Assembly (NCBI RefSeq): GCF_014069875.1
Contig: NZ_CP059676.1
Coordinates: forward strand, 310,001 to 374,000
Origin: Flaviflexus equikiangi
GTDB taxonomy: Bacteria; Actinomycetota; Actinomycetes; Actinomycetales; Actinomycetaceae
Direction: 5' to 3'
Length of the DNA stretch: 64,000 nt
Below, one piece after another: positions 1 to 8,138 of this stretch (position 1 is the stretch's first letter; each line of letters begins with the position of its first letter). Under the pieces are notes generated by a model. The model was not told where the DNA came from. It did not search any database and was given only the letters and a program-made list of their open reading frames with translations. A program made the translations under genes and the position numbers.

Positions 1-1301
1 TTCATCGCACTGATGAAGCTCCGGAGGATATCCTCCGATTCCTGAGCCGGGAGAAGGATGCAGATGTGGTCGTGGTGTTCGACGGATAGAAATCTCCGGC
101 CGTCTATACCGTGACGCTCGGCGCTGAAGGAGAGAGAATCCCTCGTCTTTCGGTCTAGTTGCGTTCGAGAGTCTCCAACGGTTCTCAGGACGGCGACAGA
201 GAGCGGCCCCGTGTGAAGAAGAGCCTCGAGGCGCTGCGCGCCTGACGGCGTGAGCTTCCGACGCTGTAAGAGATCGTCGATGAGTGCCTGGTCGCGTTGC
301 CGCTCCTCGCCCCGCTGAGTTCTTTCGAACAGGAGAAGAATCCCGAGAAAAACCGCAGTTCTGGTGACGCGGGGTAGGAGTTGTTCAGGAACAGGATCGA
401 AGACGATGACGCTTCCCAAGTGTTCAGAGTTCGACGTAGCCGCAGTTGCGGTGATCCTGTCTCGGATGGCGGGCCGTCCCGAGATGAATGCCTGTCTGCC
501 GAGTTCGGAAGCGAAGGCTGGCAGTTCCGGTTCCCCGTGAATACTGCCTCGGGCGGCAAGCTCACCTTGAGCGTCAAGAATCGCGAGGTCGGAGCCGAGG
601 GCCTTCGCCGCCGTGTGGGCAAAGTGATCGAGCCCGCGTCGCTGAGCCAGGCTCTCGCTGAGCAGGGCGTCCAGGTCGACAACGGTTTGGAGGGCTTGAA
701 GCCTCTCGGCACTGTCATCGAAGCTTTCTCGCAGACCCGCAAGTGTTGCGCTGACTGCGCGAAAGCGACGGGATTGGTCAAGTGCAACGGCCGTGTGGTG
801 GGCGATTGTCGTGACGGTATCCACGATTGTGGGGGAGAAGACGCCCGGCGTCCGGTTCGCGAGGAGGAGCGCCCCGTGCAGTGCTCCGTGGACTCTGATC
901 GGCACGCCGAGAATCGCCCTGACGCCTTCGGTTCGCACGATTTCGTCAATGTTGTCGAGGTGAATGATGCTGGGATCGATGAGATAGTCGGCTGTTTGGA
1001 CCGTCCCGCGACCGATTGCCGCCTTGCCGAGCACCCCAGTTCCGAGCGGCATGCGGATGTGACGGTAGCCCTCTGTCTGGACGCCGGTTGAATACTGGAT
1101 GAACGTCTCTTTAGCGTCATTGAGGGAGATGTACGCCATATCTGAGTTCGTCAGATCTCGGGTGAGGGCCGTGATTCGATCGAGGACCATATCGATGTCG
1201 TGATTCGCTGCCATGAGGGACGCGATCGCTGTGACGGCCTCGAGTACGCGATTACGATGCTCGAGCCACTCGACGCGAGTGGAGTATTCTCCAGTGGCCA
1301 T
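1..1301 (-). CDS. GAF-domain transcriptional regulator, PucR/CdaR type (3' end beyond window)
   Basis: An open frame runs from an ATG at 1301 without a stop to base 3, giving 433 codons; the C-terminus lies outside the window. Residues 15-175 look like a GAF domain (helical N-terminus, GTGVLGKAAIGRG near residue 90, ILGVPIRVHGALHGALLLAN near 135-155). The rest resembles the central part of PucR/CdaR regulators, whose C-terminal helix-turn-helix would lie past the edge. Such proteins sense small molecules and activate neighbouring catabolic genes. It is divergent from the lactonase operon starting at 1402, so control of that operon is the likely role (inference). The nearest GGAGG lies about 17 nt upstream of the ATG, which is long, so the start is not certain. 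Confidence 0.75.
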   Translation of the reverse strand, partial: MATGEYSTRVEWLEHRNRVLEAVTAIASLMAANHDIDMVLDRITALTRDLTNSDMAYISLNDAKETFIQYSTGVQTEGYRHIRMPLGTGVLGKAAIGRGTVQTADYLIDPSIIHLDNIDEIVRTEGVRAILGVPIRVHGALHGALLLANRTPGVFSPTIVDTVTTIAHHTAVALDQSRRFRAVSATLAGLRESFDDSAERLQALQTVVDLDALLSESLAQRRGLDHFAHTAAKALGSDLAILDAQGELAARGSIHGEPELPAFASELGRQAFISGRPAIRDRITATAATSNSEHLGSVIVFDPVPEQLLPRVTRTAVFLGILLLFERTQRGEERQRDQALIDDLLQRRKLTPSGAQRLEALLHTGPLSVAVLRTVGDSRTQLDRKTRDSLSFSAERHGIDGRRFLSVEHHDHICILLPAQESEDILRSFISAM

Positions 1302-1341
1302 GAATAAAGAGTGTACGTTCCTCCATGGCGTGTGGGCAAGA

Positions 1342-1356
1342 TCACCTCTAGGGTGA
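1342..1356. promoter_or_regulatory. 15-bp palindrome between divergent regulator and lactonase genes
   Basis: TCACC-TCTAG-GGTGA is a near-perfect dyad in the 100-bp gap between the divergent starts at 1301 and 1402. Its place fits an operator for the adjacent regulator; binding is inferred only. Confidence 0.35.
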
Positions 1357-1401
1357 GGTTCACGGATCGTTTTCTGCGGTCCCGGATCAGGGAGGATCAC
1401 C

Positions 1402-2205
1402 ATGAAACTACATTTCCTATCGACCGGAATCATGGAGTGTGACCACACGTGGCTCTTGCTCCAGGCAGGCAACACCATTAAGGATCGCCATCACAAGCAT
1501 GAACCGGCGGCGTGGGGAGAATGTCCGACACATGCCATTCTTATCGAGACGGATGAGGGGCGCGTTCTCTGGGACACCGGTGTTCCACGAGACTGGGAGT
1601 CCCGCTGGGCCCCGACAGGCTTCCAAGACTTCTTTCCCGTCCAAGAGGACCCACAGGGGCCGGGTTTCCTCGACTCCGCGCTAGCAGATCTCGAGCTCAC
1701 CCCAGACGATATCGACATTCTCGTGCTCTCCCACCTCCATTTCGATCATGCGGCAAACGCAAAGATGTTCGACAACGGCAAGACGCGCATCCTTGTCCAA
1801 GCTGACGAAATCGAGGGAGTCAAAACGATTGATGGCCTGTTCAAGGGCGCACACCTCGTCTCCGACTTCGACGGGCTCTCCATGGAGGCGGTCCACGGAG
1901 ATCAAGAGATTGTGCCGGGAGTATCTGTCATTTCGACCCCGGGACACACGTGGGGGACGATGAGTCTCCGAGTCGATCTGCCGAACGATGGAACGAAGAT
2001 CTTCACGTCAGACGCTGTGTACATGGGAGCGTCCTGGGGTCCGCCCGCCATTGGTGCCGGCATCGTATGGGACTCCGTGGGTTGGCTCGAGTCGGTCGAG
2101 AAGTTGCGCCGCATCCAGGAGGAGACCGGTGCCGAAGTGATCTTTGGCCATGACGCCGAGCAGCGGAAGGCAATGAAGATCGCTCCCAATGGTCATTACA
2201 GCTGA
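1402..2205 (+). CDS. Metallo-beta-lactamase-fold lactonase (AttM/AiiA-like)
   Basis: 267 aa cytoplasmic hydrolase of the N-acyl-homoserine-lactonase family, which opens lactone rings with a two-metal centre. The metal motif SHLHFDH is at residues 110-116, followed by H182 in a TPGHTWG motif, D204 and H250, which is the full ligand set. Start ATG 1402 is preceded by GGGAGGATC. It heads a run of same-strand genes with an alcohol dehydrogenase and an aldehyde dehydrogenase. In Agrobacterium the attKLM (blcABC) operon pairs a lactonase with hydroxybutyrate and succinate-semialdehyde dehydrogenases, so gamma-butyrolactone or a related lactone is a likely substrate here. Quorum-signal quenching is possible but less supported by the neighbours. 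Confidence 0.8.
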   Translation: MKLHFLSTGIMECDHTWLLLQAGNTIKDRHHKHEPAAWGECPTHAILIETDEGRVLWDTGVPRDWESRWAPTGFQDFFPVQEDPQGPGFLDSALADLELTPDDIDILVLSHLHFDHAANAKMFDNGKTRILVQADEIEGVKTIDGLFKGAHLVSDFDGLSMEAVHGDQEIVPGVSVISTPGHTWGTMSLRVDLPNDGTKIFTSDAVYMGASWGPPAIGAGIVWDSVGWLESVEKLRRIQEETGAEVIFGHDAEQRKAMKIAPNGHYS

Positions 2206-2225
2206 GCAGGCCGAGACGATGAGGT

Positions 2226-2243
2226 GTGCCGCTGCGGCGGCAC
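2226..2243. other. Intercistronic hairpin
   Basis: GTGCCGC-TGCG-GCGGCAC forms a 7-bp perfect stem just downstream of the lactonase stop. It has no T-run, so it may stabilise or punctuate the message rather than end it. Confidence 0.4.
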
Positions 2244-2261
2244 GCCTGTGAGGAGTAAACG

Positions 2262-2672
2262 GTGATCAGATACGACGTGAAATGTTCAGGGGGCCACCGG
2301 TTCGAGGTAGCGCTCCCCTCGATGTTCTCCGAGAACCCCCTGTGCCAGTGCGGGGCGGAGACAGCGCGGATTCCCAGCAGAGTGAACACCGCGGGGGCAG
2401 CGTCTCCAGGGCCGTCGAGGGACGACATGCCCATGACGTGGCGGGGAACCAACAACGGAGACCGGGAGCTCATCCGGTCATGGCATAAGAAGATGGTCCA
2501 GCGCGAGAAGTTGGAAGAGAAGTATCCCGAGCTGGCAGGGGACCGGAGACCGGTTCTCGCGCACGAAGGAGCCTTCGCTTCCGCACCGGTCAGGGCGGGT
2601 GATGCCATCGCTGGCGATCTCGCGAAAGAGACGTTCGGCAAGCCGCCAGTAGACGAGGCCAAGAAGTCTTAG
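2262..2672 (+). CDS. FmdB-like zinc-ribbon protein
   Basis: 136 aa small soluble protein. The N-terminus (MIRYDVKCSGGHRFEV) looks like the FmdB/putative regulatory protein zinc ribbon, but the metal site is reduced: C8, then C28 and C30, with glycine where a second Cys of the first knuckle is expected. The C-terminal two thirds are polar and contain no recognised domain. Start GTG 2262 follows a good GAGGAG. FmdB-type proteins occur beside amide and alcohol utilisation genes, but their biochemical role is not established. It lies between the lactonase and alcohol dehydrogenase genes on the same strand and probably belongs to their operon. Confidence 0.6.
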   Translation: MIRYDVKCSGGHRFEVALPSMFSENPLCQCGAETARIPSRVNTAGAASPGPSRDDMPMTWRGTNNGDRELIRSWHKKMVQREKLEEKYPELAGDRRPVLAHEGAFASAPVRAGDAIAGDLAKETFGKPPVDEAKKS

Positions 2673-2690
2673 CGTCACCCAGCAACTATC

Positions 2691-2708
2691 GACCCCTCAA
2701 TTGGGGTC
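2691..2708. other. Intercistronic hairpin before alcohol dehydrogenase
   Basis: GACCCC-TCAATT-GGGGTC gives a 6-bp stem in the 77-bp gap between the zinc-ribbon gene and the dehydrogenase. It could be a weak terminator or processing site. Confidence 0.35.
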
Positions 2709-2749
2709 CCTTCAGCAATCCATAAAACAGCCTCGCGAAAGGCAATCAG

Positions 2750-3868
2750 ATGAAGATCCGTGGAGCAGTCCTTGAAGAAATGGGGCTTGCGCGTCCCTAT
2801 GCCCAATCACAGCCGCTCAAAATCGTTGAACTCGATCTCGCAGGCCCAGGCCCTACCGAACTCCTGGTGAGGATGGACGCGGCGGGCGTCTGTCACTCCG
2901 ACCTCTCCGTCGTGGAGGGAAACCGGCCACGGCCAGTCCCCATGCTTCTGGGCCACGAAGCATGCGGGACGGTCATGGAGGTGGGCTCCGATGTGAAGGG
3001 CTTCGACATCGGTGACCAGGTTGTCATGAGCTTCCTCCCCCGGTGCGGCGAATGCCAAGCATGTCAGACCGACGGGAAACTGCCCTGTTCGGTCGGATCG
3101 AAGGCGAACAATGACGGAGTGATGATGTCGGGCGAGATCTCACTCGACCGTGACGGAGAGAAGATCTACCATCACCTGGGCGTCAGCGCATTCGCCACCC
3201 ACGCCGTTGTCGACTACCGTAGCGCGGTCGTCGTCGACAGGAGGGTGCCACCGGAGATAGCGGCAGTGCTCGGATGTGCGGTGCTGACGGGCGGAGGCGC
3301 CGTCCTCAACGCGGCGAAACCGTCTCCGGAAGAAACCATCATGGTCGTCGGGCTCGGCGGCGTTGGCATGGCCGCACTGATCACTGCCCTGGCACAGGAC
3401 GTCAAAGAAGTCATCGCAGTCGACTCCCTTCCCTCGAAGCTGGAGCGTGCGAAAGAACTCGGAGCTCATCGTGTCTTCACTCCGCAAGAGGTCGCAGAAC
3501 AGGGTATTACGGCTGACAAAGTGATCGAGGCGGCCGGCCATGTCAGAGCCTTCGAGACCGCCTACAACGCCATCGGCTTCGGTGGCACCCTTGTCACTGT
3601 CGGGCTCCCGCCCGCACATGCGACATCCGAGATCGCGCCGCTCAATCTGACTGCGGCCGCGCGAACCGTCATCGGCAGCTATCTAGGCTCCGCTGTTCCC
3701 GCTCGCGATATCCCGGAGTACGCAGACCTCTATCTCGAAGGGAAGCTACCGGTCGGGGAGCTCATCTCATCAACCATCCGCTTCGAAGACATCAATGAGG
3801 CGATGGATGAGCTCGCCGACGGCAATGCCATCCGCCAAGTCATCGTCTTCGACCGTCAGGGAGAATAG
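2750..3868 (+). CDS. Zinc-dependent alcohol dehydrogenase (class III-like)
   Basis: 372 aa medium-chain NAD(P)-dependent alcohol dehydrogenase. Catalytic zinc ligands C48 (AAGVCHSDL) and H69 (LGHEACG) and the structural zinc cysteines near 99, 102, 105 and 113 are all present. The Rossmann motif GLGGVGMAAL lies near residue 200. Start ATG 2750 has GCGAAAGGC upstream. Only 3 bp separate its stop from the aldehyde dehydrogenase, so the two are translated from one message. Together with the lactonase it would oxidise a hydroxy-acid such as 4-hydroxybutyrate to the semialdehyde. The Agrobacterium counterpart AttL is, as I recall, an iron-type dehydrogenase, so this would be a non-homologous replacement. 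Exact substrate unproven. Confidence 0.8.
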   Translation: MKIRGAVLEEMGLARPYAQSQPLKIVELDLAGPGPTELLVRMDAAGVCHSDLSVVEGNRPRPVPMLLGHEACGTVMEVGSDVKGFDIGDQVVMSFLPRCGECQACQTDGKLPCSVGSKANNDGVMMSGEISLDRDGEKIYHHLGVSAFATHAVVDYRSAVVVDRRVPPEIAAVLGCAVLTGGGAVLNAAKPSPEETIMVVGLGGVGMAALITALAQDVKEVIAVDSLPSKLERAKELGAHRVFTPQEVAEQGITADKVIEAAGHVRAFETAYNAIGFGGTLVTVGLPPAHATSEIAPLNLTAAARTVIGSYLGSAVPARDIPEYADLYLEGKLPVGELISSTIRFEDINEAMDELADGNAIRQVIVFDRQGE

Positions 3869-3871
3869 CCC

Positions 3872-5350
3872 ATGCCACTCACACCTCCGATTGCACCCGA
3901 TACCATCTCTAGTCTTCTCGACCGGATGCCAACCAGCTCCTTCATCAACGGGGAGTTTATCGGCGGGGATCGAAACCTCGCCGTTGAGAACCCGGCAACA
4001 GGGGCCCAGATCATGACGATTGCTGGAGCCGACGCGGCCACAGCAGGAATGAAGGCTCTCGATGCTGCGTCTGCGGCCGCCGCCTCATGGGCGGCGACAA
4101 CGCCACGGCATCGGTCCGATATCCTCCGCCGCGCCTACGAACTCTGTCTCGAGCGAGCAGACGATCTTGCGGTGACGATGACGATGGAGATGGGAAAGCC
4201 GCTTGCCGAAGCATACGGAGAAGTCAACTACGGGGCAGAGTTCCTCCGGTGGTTCTCCGAGGAAGCGGTCCGCTCGAGCGGCAGATTCAGGCCAGCTCCC
4301 GCAGCCGCTGGCCAGAACATCCTCGTCTATTCCCAACCCGTTGGACCGACGCTGCTGATCACGCCCTGGAACTTCCCGTTCTCGATGGGGACCCGCAAGA
4401 TAGGGCCGGCGCTCGCGGCAGGGTGCACTGTTGTGCTCAAGCCTGCGAACCTCACTCCGCTCAGCTCCCTTCTCCTCATGGAGATCCTGCACGAGGCCGG
4501 TGTGCCTTCCGGAGTCGTCAACTGCGTCGTGACGGAAGACTCGGCGGCGCTCTCGAGCACGCTCATGGACGATCCCCGATTGCGCAAGATATCTTTCACG
4601 GGCTCCACGCCAGTCGGCAGGACCTTGCTCTCCCAAGCGAGCCGTAATGTTCTTCGAACATCGATGGAGCTCGGCGGCAACGCTCCATTCCTTGTCCTTG
4701 AATCCGCCGACGTCGACAAGACTGTTACCGCTGTCATGGCAGGTAAGTTCCGTAACAACGGGGAAGCCTGCACGGCGGCGAACAGGATATATGTTCACAG
4801 GAACATCGCGGAGGAGTTCACGGCAGCTTTTGTCGACAAAGTGAAAGCACTCGTCCTTGGAGATGGTCTCGACGGGGGAACAACTCTGGGTCCTCTCATC
4901 GATCAAGCGGCAGTCCAGAAGTGCCAAGATCTCGTGGATGATGCAGTGTCGAAGGGAGCTGAGGTCCTTCTCGGGGGACGGGCGCTAGAACGTGCCGGGC
5001 ACTTCTTCCCCGCAACCGTGTTGACGAACGTTCCACGAGTCGCCCGAGTCAACAAAGAAGAGATCTTCGGCCCCGTTGCTCCCATCATCGTCTGTGAGAC
5101 CGTCGACGACATGGTGGAAGCGGCCAACGATACCGAGTTCGGGCTCATGGCATACGTGTGCGGCCAGGATATCGACCAGGTGCGAGACGTTGTCGGCAGG
5201 ATCGAATCTGGCATGGTGGCCGTCAACGTCGGAGTTGCCTCCGACCCTGCTGCGCCGTTCGGCGGGGTGAAACAGTCTGGCATCGGACGCGAGGGCTCCC
5301 ACGAAGGGCTCGACGAGTATCTCGAGCTGAAGTATGTGCGGATCGGCTGA
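3872..5350 (+). CDS. NAD(P)-dependent aldehyde dehydrogenase, succinate-semialdehyde type
   Basis: 492 aa soluble ALDH-superfamily enzyme. Key segments are TPWNFPFSMGTRKIGPALAA, the general-base region SMELGGNAPF (Glu near 266), the nucleophile region NNGEACTAANR (Cys near 300) and EIFGPVAPI. Length and motifs match succinate-semialdehyde dehydrogenases (GabD group). It is the last gene of the lactonase/alcohol dehydrogenase run, 3 bp after the preceding stop, and is followed by a strong terminator at 5464. The likely product is succinate entering the TCA cycle. The exact aldehyde is inferred from the operon. Confidence 0.8.
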   Translation: MPLTPPIAPDTISSLLDRMPTSSFINGEFIGGDRNLAVENPATGAQIMTIAGADAATAGMKALDAASAAAASWAATTPRHRSDILRRAYELCLERADDLAVTMTMEMGKPLAEAYGEVNYGAEFLRWFSEEAVRSSGRFRPAPAAAGQNILVYSQPVGPTLLITPWNFPFSMGTRKIGPALAAGCTVVLKPANLTPLSSLLLMEILHEAGVPSGVVNCVVTEDSAALSSTLMDDPRLRKISFTGSTPVGRTLLSQASRNVLRTSMELGGNAPFLVLESADVDKTVTAVMAGKFRNNGEACTAANRIYVHRNIAEEFTAAFVDKVKALVLGDGLDGGTTLGPLIDQAAVQKCQDLVDDAVSKGAEVLLGGRALERAGHFFPATVLTNVPRVARVNKEEIFGPVAPIIVCETVDDMVEAANDTEFGLMAYVCGQDIDQVRDVVGRIESGMVAVNVGVASDPAAPFGGVKQSGIGREGSHEGLDEYLELKYVRIG

Positions 5351-5463
5351 CCAGAAACGACGCGGAAGGAGACTGGGCGTGACCGCGGTGAAATAAAATC
5401 GGCCAAATTCTGTCCGGACCGCCTGGCATTCTTATCTCAGGCACACATCGTGCCAAGAACTAC

Positions 5464-5502
5464 CCCCGTTCATTCGACTCTCAGTCGAGTGTGCGGGGGT
5501 CG
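5464..5502 (+). terminator. Terminator after aldehyde dehydrogenase
   Basis: A long hairpin with outer arms ACCCCCG/CGGGGGT and an inner TCGACT/AGTCGA stem lies 114 bp after the operon's last stop. A short TTT follows. Confidence 0.7.
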
Positions 5503-5584
5503 TGCTTTAGGTAAGGAACGGTCAACTGACTCGGCCGTGTTATCTCGAAAGGGGAGTGGGAATGAGGGGGCTGAGGGAATCGTC

Positions 5585-5698
5585 ATGGGTATCGCGCGAT
5601 GGGCATGCGGTTCTTCGACGCTGCGTGAGTCGGTCAGATATCTCTCCGACGCGGGCGCCAATGCAGTGTTGATCGACCGGCGTTGTCCTGACGGGTGA
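5585..5698 (+). CDS. Possible 37-aa small protein in a terminator-bounded unit
   Basis: The frame from ATG 5585 encodes MGIARWACGSSTLRESVRYL and ends IDRRCPDG. GAGGGAAT lies upstream at a usable distance. It sits alone between the hairpin at 5464-5502 and another at 5716-5744, so a transcript of about 200 nt must begin in between. The RNA itself could be the product (a small RNA) and the frame accidental. The rest of 5351-5885 holds no larger gene that I can support. Confidence 0.3.
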   Translation: MGIARWACGSSTLRESVRYLSDAGANAVLIDRRCPDG

Positions 5699-5715
5699 CA
5701 GTCATTGTCCTATCG

Positions 5716-5744
5716 GAGTGAGAAGAGGACGTCCTCTCTCACTC
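5716..5744 (+). terminator. Terminator of the small unit
   Basis: GAGTGAGAAGAGGAC pairs with GTCCTCTCTCACTC, with few mismatches, and is followed by CTCTTTTG. It is a convincing intrinsic terminator with no annotated large gene before it. Confidence 0.65.
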
Positions 5745-5885
5745 CTCTTTTGTATCCACATGCCCATCGCTCCCGATGGGTTTCGTGCTCAGGTGAGCAG
5801 ATTGTCGGTGGCACCATCCTCGGCTGCCGACACCGCCCAGCGGCGGTTGTGGCGAGGATTGTTGAACTAGCGAGAAGGAACAGTC

Positions 5886-6302
5886 ATGAGCGAACTGTCG
5901 GAACAGCCCAACTTTGATAACGAACAATCTGCCTTCGATGACGACAGGAGCATCGAGGACTGCGTGCTGACGGAGGATGGACACTCTCTCACTCCGGAGA
6001 GGTTTCATGTTGCCCACCTCGGAGCATGGCAGCCTGTCCTCCTCTGTCGAGCTATCGGCCATTACGTGGAGTTCCTGACTCAGGATGGCTACCGGCGCTA
6101 CTGGACGCATGACTCCCATGGGATGACTGCCTTCATGTCGACGTTCGAGGAGACAGAGGGCGCCCGGGCTGACTGGTCGGAATCATCCAAGATCCTCAAG
6201 GTGCAGTTCGGTCAGCATCTGATCGTCGCCGCTCTCCACGATGGTGAGATCACGCCCTGCAAATATGACTTCGCACTGTCGGAACCATCGGCCGGCGAGT
6301 AG
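5886..6302 (+). CDS. Unknown small protein, family with TPCK C-terminal motif (copy 1)
   Basis: 138 aa, acidic, no signal peptide or membrane segment. I do not recognise the family. It is clearly related to the protein at 24495-24905: both have a W-x-HD segment, a W-S-x-S-x-x-LK segment (WSESSKILKV here) and a near-terminal G-x-x-TPCK motif. Start ATG 5886 follows GAGAAGGAACAGTC. It stands alone, with a terminator hairpin at 6321-6359. The conserved Trp, His-Asp and Cys residues suggest a folded domain rather than a leader. Function unknown. Confidence 0.65.
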   Translation: MSELSEQPNFDNEQSAFDDDRSIEDCVLTEDGHSLTPERFHVAHLGAWQPVLLCRAIGHYVEFLTQDGYRRYWTHDSHGMTAFMSTFEETEGARADWSESSKILKVQFGQHLIVAALHDGEITPCKYDFALSEPSAGE

Positions 6303-6320
6303 TCCACAGCTGTGAGATGC

Positions 6321-6359
6321 GGGGTGGTCTGGGGACAGGTGATCAGACCACCTGCCCCC
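6321..6359 (+). terminator. Terminator after unknown small protein
   Basis: GGTGGTCTG (6323-6331) pairs perfectly with CAGACCACC (6344-6352), extended by GGGG/CCCC flanks. It lies 20 bp after the stop. Confidence 0.6.
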
Positions 6360-6413
6360 AGAACGTCCGTCGTGTAGGGTTTCTGACTTAGCCGATACGA
6401 AGGAAGTTCAGCC

Positions 6414-8051
6414 TTGCCGATGAAGCTCATGAGTGCCCTGCTGGTGGTGAGTCTTGTTTCCCTTGCGGCCTGTTCCGCTTCTACGGAGACAAGCTCGAGT
6501 GCTCCGGAGATAAGCTCCGATGTTCCTGAGTCCGAGGAGAGGGTAGCGGTTGCCGCTGTGCCCGATGCTGCCGTGATCTCGGGGAATGACGCGAGTGAGG
6601 TCTCTCTCGAAGCCAGTCAGCAGTTCTTCGAATCATCGCCCGGCGCAGTCGTGACGGATGAGGGGATGCAGGGCGAGGCCGCGTCCCTGGGACCCGTCTA
6701 CAGCGTCCCTGTTCTCGTCGACGGAGAGGGCGTGAATGCTGAGCTCGAGAGGCTGGGCGTGCAATGGGTGATCGCAGTCGGTTCGGATGTGACTCTCGAC
6801 GGCATCGACGTCGTTCCAACAGTCCCCCCTGCCGGAGGGGAACTGACAACAGGCAGTGAATCGAGCGCAGGCTCCTCGGCAGACGAACAGGCTCCTGCCT
6901 CGGAGTCGCCGCAGGATTCCGATCCTGCTGATCCACGGGTGACTGTCGTCGAGCCGCAGGGAGAGGGCCTGGATGCTCTCCTTGCACTCGATGACGGGCA
7001 GGCCTTCCTTGCTCCAGAAAGCCATGACTTCGACCATCGTCTTGACCAGGTCGATGGCGTTGTCGTTCTAACGGATGGAGCGAACCTGGCGGCTGTCGGC
7101 ACTGCCCGCGCCGCCGGAGCCGACATTGTCGAATCACCTGCCGATCCGCGTGGATCTCGTGAGGCGATAGCGGCGGCAGCTTCAGCCGACACGGTTGTCG
7201 GCGTATTCGCTGGAGAGCATCCCGATGTCGAATGGCAGCTGTCGGCGGCCGCAACCGGAGTCGAGCTGCCCGGCGGCCATCAGCTCATCTTCGAGGGAAA
7301 ACGTTACATTGCCATGTATGGCTCTCCCGTCACCCCGGCGCTCGGAATCCTTGGCGAACAGGACGTGGCGGGAACTATTGCGCGTGCGGAAGAGATCGCG
7401 GAACCCTATCGGGCGCTGACCGAGGACACGATTGTTCCTGCCCAGGAGATCATCGTGACCGTGGCGGCAGGGCAGGCGGGTGACGATGGGAACTACTCCA
7501 ACGAGGGTCCAATCGACTGGTTCATCCCCCTAATCGAGGCAGCCGGCGAGGCAGGACAGTACGTGATCCTCGACTTCCAGCCCGGACGATCGGACTTCCT
7601 CTCCCAGATCCAGCAGTACGAAGAACTGCTCGCCTACCCTCACGTGGGTATCGCTCTCGATCCCGAGTGGCGCCTCGGCCCGGACGAGATGCCGCTCACC
7701 CGCATCGGCCACGTCGAGATCGAGGAAGTGAACGAGGTGGCGCACTACCTGGCTGACTATGTGAGGGAGAACGATCTTCCGCAGAAGATGATCATCCTTC
7801 ATCAGTTCCAGCTCCAGATGATCCGCGACCGTGACCAGCTCGATCAGTCCCGTTCAGAAGTTGCCTTCCTCATCCACGCTGACGGGCAGGGAAGCCAGGG
7901 CGCGAAGAATGCGACGTGGCGTGCCCTTCACGAGAACGCGCCGGATGTGGCGTGGGGATGGAAGAACTTCCTGGACGAGGACCTCCCCATGTTGACGCCC
8001 GAGCAGACCTTCGCTGTGGAGCCCATGCCCGACTTCGTGTCCTACCAGTAG
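6414..8051 (+). CDS. Secreted lipoprotein of unknown function
   Basis: 545 aa. The N-terminus MPMKLMSALLVVSLVSLAAC carries a lipobox (LAAC), so the mature protein should be lipid-anchored outside the membrane at about Cys20. A low-complexity Ser/Glu/Ala stretch follows, then a domain around residues 60-260 with repeated alternation of strands and helices. The C-terminal 250 residues contain YVILDFQPGRSDFL, HVGIALDPEWRLG and KMIILHQFQLQMI, which read like successive strands of a TIM-barrel hydrolase fold; this is an inference. Start TTG 6414 sits 7 nt after AAGGAAG; the ATG at 6420 is the alternative. It is convergent with the HNH gene. I do not recognise a named family. Confidence 0.7.
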   Translation: MPMKLMSALLVVSLVSLAACSASTETSSSAPEISSDVPESEERVAVAAVPDAAVISGNDASEVSLEASQQFFESSPGAVVTDEGMQGEAASLGPVYSVPVLVDGEGVNAELERLGVQWVIAVGSDVTLDGIDVVPTVPPAGGELTTGSESSAGSSADEQAPASESPQDSDPADPRVTVVEPQGEGLDALLALDDGQAFLAPESHDFDHRLDQVDGVVVLTDGANLAAVGTARAAGADIVESPADPRGSREAIAAAASADTVVGVFAGEHPDVEWQLSAAATGVELPGGHQLIFEGKRYIAMYGSPVTPALGILGEQDVAGTIARAEEIAEPYRALTEDTIVPAQEIIVTVAAGQAGDDGNYSNEGPIDWFIPLIEAAGEAGQYVILDFQPGRSDFLSQIQQYEELLAYPHVGIALDPEWRLGPDEMPLTRIGHVEIEEVNEVAHYLADYVRENDLPQKMIILHQFQLQMIRDRDQLDQSRSEVAFLIHADGQGSQGAKNATWRALHENAPDVAWGWKNFLDEDLPMLTPEQTFAVEPMPDFVSYQ

Positions 8052-8078
8052 ATGTCGAGTCCGATCAGGAGATAGAGA

Positions 8079-8120
8079 CTCAGCGGGGGCCGGTCACCGG
8101 TGGGCCCTTCGCTCGCTGAG
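8079..8120. terminator. Bidirectional hairpin between lipoprotein and HNH genes
   Basis: Outer arms CTCAGCG/CGCTGAG and inner GGGCC/GGCCC pairing occur in the 87-bp gap between two convergent genes. Confidence 0.55.
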
Positions 8121-8138
8121 GCGTGCGGAGGCGGCGCT

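Noticed and set aside
185-1120. 311-aa and 236-aa open frames opposite or beside each other
   Set aside because: They are Ser/Arg-rich shadow frames. A third minus-strand frame reads through the window edge as a clear GAF regulator.
5450-5698. 82-aa frame starting before the terminator
   Set aside because: It would include the terminator hairpin at 5464-5502; only the 37-aa portion from 5585 is plausible.
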